A stretch of 64,000 bases of DNA from Botryosphaeria dothidea. Lineage: Eukaryota; Ascomycota; Dothideomycetes; Botryosphaeriales; Botryosphaeriaceae. Where the stretch lies: positions 744,001 through 808,000 of the forward strand of contig WWBZ02000082.1 in the NCBI GenBank assembly GCA_011503125.2, in the 5' to 3' direction. Every line of letters begins with the position of its first letter. The first letter of the stretch is position 1. Under the pieces are notes generated by a model. The model was given only the letters and a program-made list of their open reading frames with translations, ran no database searches and was not told the origin of the DNA. This document shows positions 55,621 through 64,000 of the stretch, piece after piece. The position numbers and the translations under genes are program-made.

Positions 55621-58600
55621 TTGGCCCGGGAAAGCCGTGATTGCGCTATGCGGTGCTTAATCAACCGGTCGATAGCCGAGTAAGATCTGCCGTGCCTCCG
55701 TGTCCGCCGTCCGCCCGCCCCTCTCTTTCTCTTTCTCAGCGTTTCTCTTTTCGTCCTCGTTTGCTCTCCACCCAGCTTTTGCGCTAAAGGCGCGGCTGGT
55801 GCGGCTTGTATGCGGTTCGTGCACTCTGCGCACGTCCGTCCCGCTCCAGAGTGCTTTGCCAATATGCGTTTGTGCTGTACGGTATACGGCGGTGTTCGTG
55901 GTGTTGATCCACTATTCCCCTCAATCATCCCCTTTCCAGTCTCTTGCGTGCTCCAGCCTAGCGACGACATTGTGATGTGGGGGGGTCTCAGTTGAAAGGC
56001 GACAAAGCGTTCGACATTACTCGCGTCCAGGTGGTCTCTTCGCATGTGCGCCGGCGGCAGCAGCAGCATGTGTGGCTGAGAAACTGCGTTGGCCAAAGCG
56101 CCCCCTGTTGCACGTTAGAAAGTGATAATTAAAAAGACCTACATGTCAACGCTCCAACGTCGGAGTGTACCCTGAACCTGGTTTTCGAATATCTTTTTCC
56201 AGATACGATAGAAATAGATTCCGACAACCTGTCGTTTCACAAGGCAAACACGGCGTAGTCTGCCTTCTTTTCCAAGGCGCCGCGCCCGCGTGTGAAATTC
56301 TCGGTCCATCGATTTCCAAGCCACCGGTAGGAGCTAATGCATCAATGCCATGCTCTGTCCAACGTTCTCTCTGAAGTGGCGGAAAAGCCTCCTAAACCCA
56401 CCTGATAGGTATCCATCGATAGCCAGTACAGGGGATTATTGCAGCCGGCGGTTAGCGGTGGTGGCCTTCACCAAACTCGACCTCATGGGGAGCTGAAGCA
56501 TTCATGCGGACACAAGTGTGTTGCATTTCTAGTGGCAACCCCATCCGGACGTGTGCTTCAACCCCGCCACGAAGTCATGTTTGTTGGAAAGCCACCGCCA
56601 TTAACCGTTGGCTGCAGGCACCCTCCTGTACAGACGCCTTTATACAACACACCGCAAGAATCCGATGAACGGAAGGAGGTTTGCTGGGTGCCTGGCTGGA
56701 ACCCTCCCGATGCGTCGTCACCTACCTGCCGATCTGCCACTCTACCCAACTCCCACACACCTACCTTCCCAAAACCGAAAACGCATCGAGTCCCTGCAAT
56801 ATACAATACATACACATGCGCGCTGCACACTCATATAGACATAGCCGCGTCTCGTCTGCGTTATGCGTTGTTCCTAAAAAAAAAATGCCTGTTTTTTTTT
56901 CTTTAACCGAGCCCGCGTCTCTCCGGTGGGTGGCGTCCACGAGAAAGAGATGCCCCCCCAAAAGAGCTCCCGACGGATGGACTCCCGAGTCGATCTTGCA
57001 GGCCGCGTTGCAGGACTGGGGGGTCGTTGTCGTCGTCGGAAGCCGGTTGCGACAAAGACGGAAAAAACGAGACGCGATTGTAAAACATAGCCATCGTCGT
57101 CAAAGGTCCTTTATCGTGTGACTCAAAATGACATGCAGTTTGCTGACGTGCGTCTATACGAGAGGGATCGGAGCGCATCCGTGTCGGGTGACCGGTACAT
57201 GGTATGTTAGGGGGTGTGCGTCGGTGCGAAGAACTGTGTCCAGTAGTAAAGAGAGGGTTTGACGCAAGTCATCCGTCCTCTCTCGCACGTTCCTGGAAGA
57301 ACAGACGTACGGAGAAAAAAAAAGGCAAGTCATCGGATTTGGTAGTCGGGATCGCTGAACCGGCCGTGTATGCGGCCATTCGACATTCCCTATTTGGCCG
57401 ACATCAGCTCTTTGCGGCTAGAGATTGCGATTCTAACGCTGGACTATACTAATATAGATGCGCGAATATCGTAGCGGTGTCAGGTCAGCTAGAGAGCAGA
57501 CCCCACTGTATGGGTGATAGACCGACAGTTGGGGCGGGAGCTGTGATCGCTTGCGCCACGCGGCGGCCTGCGTTGGCGGCGCGAATGGGATTGGATAATC
57601 TTCTGCTCTCTTCAGCAGTGAGGGCTGTTCCTGCATGTGCACCGAGTGACAGTCGCGTCGTCTCAATCTCAAAGTAGTTGGGACCCGAAGCTCTGAAATC
57701 CCATGAAGACTGGAGACGAGGAGGGATATGCGTCGGGAGTGGTGCGCGAGTACTTTTCAAAGGCTGGCCAGAAGAGATACCAAATACACGTATTGTTTTT
57801 GTCGTTCCATTGATATGTAACCTGATCCGAACACATGGGCGCATGTCCTTCCCTTCTTCCCAAAAAAACACAAAATAATCCAAACACGTATATAGCAGGC
57901 AATGAGGTGTGGCTCCTCCAGGCCTTACACCTCAGCCACAGCCGTCTAGTAGGTAGCAGGTTGGGTCATCGGAACCCAAAGTCAAAAAGAGCAGTCTGGC
58001 CCAGGCCAGAAAAAAAAAGCATAGATCCACTGTTGCAGGGGAACATTAGTCGACTTTTCGCCACGACCCTGAAGTGTCACAGCTGGACCCTGATTTTTCT
58101 CTTGAGTAACCATTCCCCTTTGTGGCGTCTTCAATCGGTTACTTGGGGTGTTGTGATCAAACAGTGCCGTTTCACCTGGAAAATGTCTCCGAAATCTCTG
58201 CTGATCGGTGGCTTCTGAACTCCCGCCAGCCATGGCCGCACTGCCTACCCCCACAAAGCCCACACGAACGGTTACCTCCGCGCGACTTCGCAAACCTGGT
58301 GAGAAAATACCGGACAGTTCGGTGCCAGGAAGCCCTCTGATGCACGTCGGTAAAGGCCGAAATTTCTTATCCTATGCGTTGTGTGCCGAGGGCATGCGCA
58401 AGCCCACGCAATGACCAGGGTAACGGTAGCTTGAATGCGTCGAATAGAGGCCTTCAATTCGGTGGTCGACGTGATGAGCCGGAGATGCCGGGGCAGGGTT
58501 ATGTCCGTCCGAAAAAACTCCACGTGGATCCTGACGAGCCCTTGTATCTTGTTTGCCGGCGACCCGCATTTGCCCATTCCGCCATGTCGAGCCTCGAAAA

Positions 58601-59373
58601 GTCGGACAGCGAAGTCAACCAGCGGTGTCGACGGGGTGAAAGGGCCCCCCCCCCAACACAAGCCCGGCCCCAGATAGTGCGCAAGATAGTGCGCGCGGAC
58701 ACGAGAGAGGGGAGAATTGCCTCTCAGGTGACCGGCGGATAAATGAGGGACCAAGAACCATGACAAGAGAAAGCAGAAGAGAACGAAAACGTTTCTTTTC
58801 CAAAGAGACGGCGAAAAGAGACTGTTAGAGGAAAGTAGTGACGAAAATACTTAACACCGGGGTAAATGCCAAGACAGCGCTATCCGCCCAGAATATAGAT
58901 CACATAAAAAGACGATGCTTGTCAGAAAACGAGGCGCATGAACGATGCGATTAGAAAGGGAAAAGAGGAAAAAGCAAAAAAGAGAAAGCCGAGAAGGAAC
59001 CAGCGCGCCACGCAACTATGCATGTTAAGGGACGACGAAGGCGCAGAGAAAGTGCGCGATCGTGAAGGCCACAACAGAGCCCCCCAGGGATACTTAGATC
59101 GGGTATATGTTGCTGAACATGATGGCATGCATCAAAAAGAAACAGACAGATGGCCAACGGTTGCACGCGCCCCGACGAAGCAGCAGGGCTGCGGAGCAGG
59201 GTTTGCGGACGGGAGCGAAAGCGAGGCGAGGCGGGGAAACGCCACGGTGACAGCCTCTGCGCCTGCTTGTGTCTTCGCGTGCCCCTACCTCAAAAATAAA
59301 AAAGTGATAAGCATGGCCTGATTGACGGGTCTCGACAGCCTCAACGTCGCTCTCTTCCGATTGTAGAATTAGA

Positions 59374-62300
59374 CTATGTCCCAAATGAGGCGTCCACCGA
59401 AGCTGGATCCGACTTCTCGCCATTCAGGCATTTGAGCGTGTTCTCAAGAATCGCGACGTCCACGCGCAGCGTTGGCGAGATGGGCACCAGACGCCGCAGG
59501 AACCTGATCGTGCGCTCGACAAGCGCGACGACACGCGTGTGCGGAATGAGGTCGCGCATCCACGACTTGCGCACTGCCGCGAGGACGAGGCAGTTGCCAA
59601 ATTGCCTGTGCAAACGCAACGTCAGCATACCCCCTGGCGGAAGGATCGGTCTGGCCTGGACTTACGCATGTGCTGTGCCAAAGATGTTGGTGACGATGAG
59701 TCGCTGGTTAGCGTTCTCGATGCCGTCGAAGGCAATGGTGCTCTGCACGGCAGATTCGACGCAGCGCTTGCTGGCCATCATGACCTTGTGCCAACTTGCC
59801 TTGGACAGGGAGTCTGAAACCAGGTTCTCCGATGGGTCGGGTGAGTCGTTTTCGTCGGCTGGCGTGAACCCGTACTGCTTCATCAAGAACGTGGGGGCTG
59901 GGTTCGTGTGGATGGCCCAGTGAAGGATTGGCCTCGTGATGATGTATCTCGCACCGTAGTACTTGGCGCGCATACGTGCCTTGTTAATGTCATCCGAAGG
60001 CTCGTCAGAATCATCCCATCCAAGCCAGGCTGGGAGCGTCTCTCGCCAACCCTGAAGTTGTTCCTCCAGCATGTCGTCTCTTATGGCAGCCCAAAAATTC
60101 TTCTTTCGCCCTTCTGTATCTCATCAGCACAGTACAAAACCACCAGGGGTTATTATCCTACGTTTGCTGTAAAGAGCCAAATGGGTTCGGTTAAGGATCT
60201 TGCGAAGTTGAATCTGAGCTGAATAGTACAGCCAGTTCATTTCTTCAGGCGGATCCAACGGAAGCTCCGGATATATCTGGCTCGGAAGGCCGATGCGCTC
60301 TTCGTCCTTTGAGATTCCGCTCGGCCTAAGGTGACTCATCTCGGCAAGAATATCACTACTAAATTAGCAGTTGCCCACGGGACGACCTGAAGAAATATTT
60401 TAACAAACCTCTCAAGCTGCAGGCATGTCCAGTACAAGAACTTAATGAGGTTCGTCTTGCGCCTGTCCACGCCGCTAGAAACTCCAGGAGCGACCTTCCG
60501 AAGGTCCATGCTGTCTGATACGTCCGGCTCGGGAGCGTTGGGCAAAAGTGACTCCTTGTCTCTGCTTGAATGGTCAGTACCAACTGTACAGTAATGAAGC
60601 CGAATGGTTCTCACTTGTCTATCAGGACGCCACAAACTCTGCAAGCATAGCAGATCCAGCCCCAGCTCTCCAAAACCCGTGCTAGCTGGCCCATATACAA
60701 ACACGCCAAGACACCGGCCTGTCCGTGAGACAAGTCGTTACCACCATGGACTGCACCGAGTATTTCAACGGCATATGCGTAGTAGGCAAGACCTGGTGTG
60801 ATATCCATATTCCTTGCCGCGGTTTCCCTCCTTTCAGAGGTTGGAACCTGTTCGGTTGACGGTCTTCGACTCAACAGGCGAGTTCCGTCAATACCGGGAG
60901 ATGGAATGCTAGCCAGAGTTGAATGGGATGATGCGGGCGAGGGCTTGATCGTTGCGGGTGGTGAATCCATTGAAGGCATTTGAAGAGAGCTGCCCACGAC
61001 TGTGTTCGGTCCTCCCAAAGGACCAGGGAGATGAGTCTTGTGTTCACAGATCCTTCCGAGTCCAAGAACCAAGAGGACTATGGCATTGCCGATCGTCCGC
61101 TCAATGTGATTTCCCCTGCTAGGTGGAGTGCCCGGTTCGGGACCTGGGATCGGGCCGTTATTCGACCTCTTCCTCTTCAAAGGAACTGCAGGGTACGTCT
61201 CCGGCACGGCGAAGGGAGACCTTGCATTGTGATTACTCGCGTCCGGGCTGTAGCGTTGGATGAACTTTTCCACCATGGATGCCAATCTCTCCTTGTCCAA
61301 AAATGGTTGTAACGGGTGCATATGGCTTAAGTAGCTTTGGTGTAGCCGTCTTATAGTCCGAACATCCAGTTTAAGCGTACCATCCGGGTTCAGACCGCCC
61401 CAGTTATGTTGCGGGTCTGACCGGTGGATGTCTGCTCCGGTGGGTGGAGCAGTGAATCCAATACCCCAGCTGTTGGTTCCTGGTGAGGGTGCAGGAGTGC
61501 TGACAACATCATCTTCAGTGCCTTCTGCTGCTGGACTACCACCATGCGCACCATCATAGAGATCTTCCCCCTCGCCTCTTCCATAAAGCTTAAGCAATCC
61601 TCGGTTTTCTTCTTGCTCCCTTGGATAGTTCGTTCCGCCGGGGATCACGTCTTTGAAAAAGGGTTGCATTGCGGACCAATCCATCAACATGGTGTGGGCG
61701 GCGGTCGTGTGGTCGGCGGGTAATGTGATCTCGGCCTCGAAAAAGTCCGGGACCTGCGTATGTTTCGGGCCGATTGGGGCAGCGTCGGGAGGAGGTAGAG
61801 AGTACTTGGGCCCGGATAGAGCTTTCGCCGCAGTGGTCGGCGGCTCGGACGACGTTTTCTCCCTAACTGGATCATAGGTACTTCCCTCAGCTTCTTCTGC
61901 TACAGCGGGCGTTGTCGCAGGGAATTGGTCCGATGGAGTCGAAAGCGTACCCTCTCCATTCTGATGGCCTCGGAGCTGTCGCTCTATTCTATCGAGGCGG
62001 CCCGGAATGGACGCAAAGTTTTCCATAAGCAAGCTAACCTTCGTCGCGATGTCATGTAGCGTTCGATCTTGCCTGAAGTTCCGGTGAGCAGGCCGCCAAA
62101 AGGGCGGTGAAGAAAGAAAAAAAACTGCTTACTTGGGCGGCGGTACTTCCTTGTACTCGCATTTCAGGCCGGACTCGCGGCAGAACTGGCATGGGCGCGC
62201 CTCGTCGCATTTCTGCTTGCGGTTCCGGCAGTTGTTGCAGGCCTACAGGTGTAATGTGAGTGTGATAGAGGGTGATATGGGCGCTCGAGGGCCAACATAC

Positions 62301-62960
62301 CTGCACGGCGCGGACTTGGCGCTTGCGGCCAGCGCCCACGTAGTCCGCTGCTTGGCCATATACACCTGGTTGAGCGTAAGGTGAGGGGTGGTAGCTTTGG
62401 GTCGGACCCATCGGGGGCGGGCCATTGTAGGGATTGTGATGATTTGCTGGGGGAGGGTAGGGAGCCGGCGCAGCGCCATTCATGTGGGGGTCATGATTGG
62501 GATATGCGCCGGGATGGTGGCCACCATGGTCCATTGGTGGTGGTGGAGGCTGCTGGTGAGGGCCTTCGGGCGGCGGGGGACCTGAGACGGCGAGCTGGCG
62601 CGGGCGGGTGTCGATGGGCGAGGGCTGGTTAGGATTGCTGGGTGGGCGCGACAGCGAGTCCACAGAGTAGGACCTCGACGGGATGGTTACGGGCGGAGCA
62701 TTGCCTGGACGTTGGTTCGGGTGTTGGCTGAAGTTGATGGGCTCGGGCAGGGCGCGTGGAGCGCGTGGACCGAGAGGCGTGCCCGGGACGGAAGGCGGAT
62801 GTGCCTGGATTGGCGGTGGCGGCAGCGTGTTGGGAGGGTAGGCGGCGGGGGGAGGTGCTGGTTCGTGATACCGGGCAGGCGGCGGAGGAGGCACAGAAGA
62901 GTGAGGAGGGTAGTGAGTATCCAAACGGGGACGTTTGACGTCTGGACCATCGGCTTCCAT
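59374..62960 (-). CDS. Zn2Cys6 transcription factor with fungal-specific middle homology domain
   Basis: Fungal regulator; target genes unknown. Seven exons: 62960-62301, 62242-62133, 62072-60615, 60561-60409, 60358-60162, 60113-59666, 59605-59374, giving 1085 residues. The first 210 are Pro/His/Gly-rich. The zinc cluster is made by joining exon 1 (RKRQVRAVQ) to exon 2: Cys at 222, 225, 232, 238, 241 and 248, spacing C-x2-C-x6-C-x5-C-x2-C-x6-C, so complete. A linker and coiled coil follow (TLHDIATKVSLLMENFASIPGRLDRIERQL), a Pro/Ser region, then the fungal_trans domain from about RTIRRLHQSYLSHMHPLQPFLDKE through NAIVLLVLGLGRICEHK to LESSDILAEM and beyond. The DNA-binding domain sits far from the N-terminus, which is less usual. 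Introns are 48-60 bp. Confidence 0.93.
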
Positions 62961-64000
62961 GCTTATGTTGGCGCAACGGTCGTGGCCATGCGCGCTGAGG
63001 CCCGATGTTCAGATAGACACGACAAGAGACAATCTATGGTGCGGACGACGGAGGAAGACTGCCGAAAGCTTCCAGCAAGTCAGTCTAGAGAAGGGAAATG
63101 AGAGGGCCCAATGCGCGTCATAGCCAACAGGTCGCGGGCAAGGATCTGGCTCTGGCTCGATCAGCGCCAAGCGAGGGGAGCAGCTGCGACGAGGGCGAGC
63201 AAATCATGCAACTCTTACTCGCAACACACGAGAGGGCGAGGCTGTGCTTGGGGCGGACGGACGGACGCGAAGGGTAGGGTAGGACTGAGGGCAACGGCGG
63301 AGGAGGGAAGACCGAGGAAGGGCCAGACGTTGTGCCGGAGGCCAGGCGGGAGAGGCAGCTCTTACCATGGAGCCGGAAAAGCCTGCTTCAAGGGGCGATC
63401 AGACGGTTGGCGATCATGGAAGCTGAGGCAGAGGCTTTCTCGAAGACAGCGCGCGCGCGCGGAGCTAGAGGCGCGCAGCGGCAGCGGTGGGTGGCGGCGG
63501 CGGCGCTTGGGCTGCTGCTGGAGCGGACGGACGTGGTCGGGGACTGGGAGCGAGCCTGAAGCGCCGGACGACGCGCGCCCTCTCTTGTGCGGAGATCAGG
63601 AACAGGCAAACGCGTCGGTGGGCGAGCTGGGCCAGAGCGGTGCCGGCGAGAGGTTGGGCGGGCAGCGCACGACTCAGTGCTCGCGATGGAGCTTCGAGCG
63701 CGCCTCGCTAGAGCTTCCGCGGTGGGCGAATCTCCGGCCGCAGGGCGTTGCGCCAGGCCCAAACCCGTGGGCTGGGAGCTCGCGAGCGCTGGCCGTGCCT
63801 TCGCCTGCATTACCCATCCGTCTCTCGATGCCCGCCGCCGCCGCAGTGAGACTGCACCGCGTCCGAGCTGCTGCTGCTGCTGCTCTCAATCGCGCTGCTG
63901 CGCACCGCACTTCGCTGCCCGGCCAGCAAGCCTCGGATCTGGACGGCAGCAAACAGCGGTGACGCGAGCACAACATCCGACTCTCGAAGTCTATTCAGGC
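62961..64000 (-). promoter_or_regulatory. Upstream region of the Zn2Cys6 gene
   Basis: 1.04 kb to the window edge. GC-rich, with a short (GCT)n run near 63861-63880 and C/T-rich sequence toward 64000. Long frames here are products of GC bias and show no family motif. It may hold a long 5' leader. Confidence 0.4.

Larger units (their letters stand above)
53426..59373. other. 5.9-kb convergent gap without a supportable gene
   Basis: Lies between the 3' ends of ISC1 and the Zn2Cys6 factor. Every open frame here is short or low-complexity, lacks family motifs, and could not be joined by splice sites into a protein I recognise. Composition changes along it: G-rich from about 53740 to 54300, C/T-rich leader-like sequence from about 54990 to 55430, a (TTTC)n tract at 55566-55620, then mixed sequence with A/T-runs (56873, 56892, 57318, 58010, 58650 C-run). 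Candidates are very long 3' UTRs or a noncoding transcript. Confidence 0.5.

Noticed and set aside
55401..56096. 231-codon minus-strand frame in the 6-kb gap
   Set aside because: Its centre is the translated (TTTC)n microsatellite (KERKKERK...); flanks have no similarity or codon bias.
58272..58766. 164-codon minus-strand frame in the 6-kb gap
   Set aside because: No domain, ordinary composition for noncoding GC-rich DNA, and no flanking exons.
63111..63962. 283-codon plus-strand frame upstream of the Zn2Cys6 gene
   Set aside because: Arg/Ala/Gly-rich product of GC-rich DNA; no recognisable domain and no splice partners.

Overview
The window is nuclear DNA of a filamentous ascomycete (Pezizomycotina; Dothideomycetes is my best guess from the kinds of proteins, not proven). 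The evidence is dense genes on both strands, introns of mostly 47-65 bp with GTRNGT donors and YAG acceptors, 11-24 nt micro-exons, and single-copy eukaryotic housekeeping genes. No transposon, rRNA, convincing tRNA or CRISPR array was recognised. I rebuilt exon structures by hand for 26 protein-coding genes (one cut by the left edge); in every rebuilt complete gene the exon lengths sum to a multiple of three.

Layout. 1-5.1 kb: COG6 (3' part), BOL2 (minus), NIF3, RPS28. 6-10 kb: allantoinase (minus) behind a cluster of GATA sites, then a SigF/NTF2-like membrane protein (minus). 10.7-16 kb: a TM9/EMP70 family protein (minus), NCS1/frequenin (minus) and, divergently, MED4. 16.3-19.5 kb: two multi-pass membrane proteins (minus), one an unrecognised 7-TM protein, the other UPF0658 Golgi family. 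20.3-28.9 kb: sterol acyltransferase ARE2, NAD-glutamate dehydrogenase GDH2 (minus), gamma-glutamyl phosphate reductase PRO2 (minus). 29.5-38.2 kb: four plus-strand genes, three of them secreted or cell-surface (CRH-type GH16 transglycosylase, GH20 hexosaminidase, Ser/Ala-rich surface protein) plus a CYP52-like P450. 39-46.9 kb: RPA135 (minus), ARL8, IMP3. 47.5-53.4 kb: CorA-like two-TM protein, WDR5-like WD40 protein (minus), ISC1 sphingomyelinase. 53.4-59.4 kb: almost 6 kb without a supportable gene, between two convergent genes. 59.4-63 kb: a large Zn2Cys6 transcription factor (minus), with its upstream region to the window end.

Functionally this is an ordinary core-genome segment. Recurring themes are nitrogen/proline metabolism (allantoinase, GDH2, PRO2), secretory and Golgi membranes (COG6, TM9, UPF0658, ARL8, ARE2, ISC1), Pol I/rRNA processing (RPA135, IMP3, RPS28), Pol II/chromatin regulation (MED4, WDR5, Zn2Cys6 factor) and cell wall remodelling. 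I found no clearly new multi-gene system. The most unusual items are a frame-breaking cassette exon inside the CorA-like gene's long intron, the gene-empty 6 kb convergent gap, a repeated ATTACTCGAT motif (one pair forming 18-bp inverted repeats) between allantoinase and its neighbour, and the orphan 7-TM gene.
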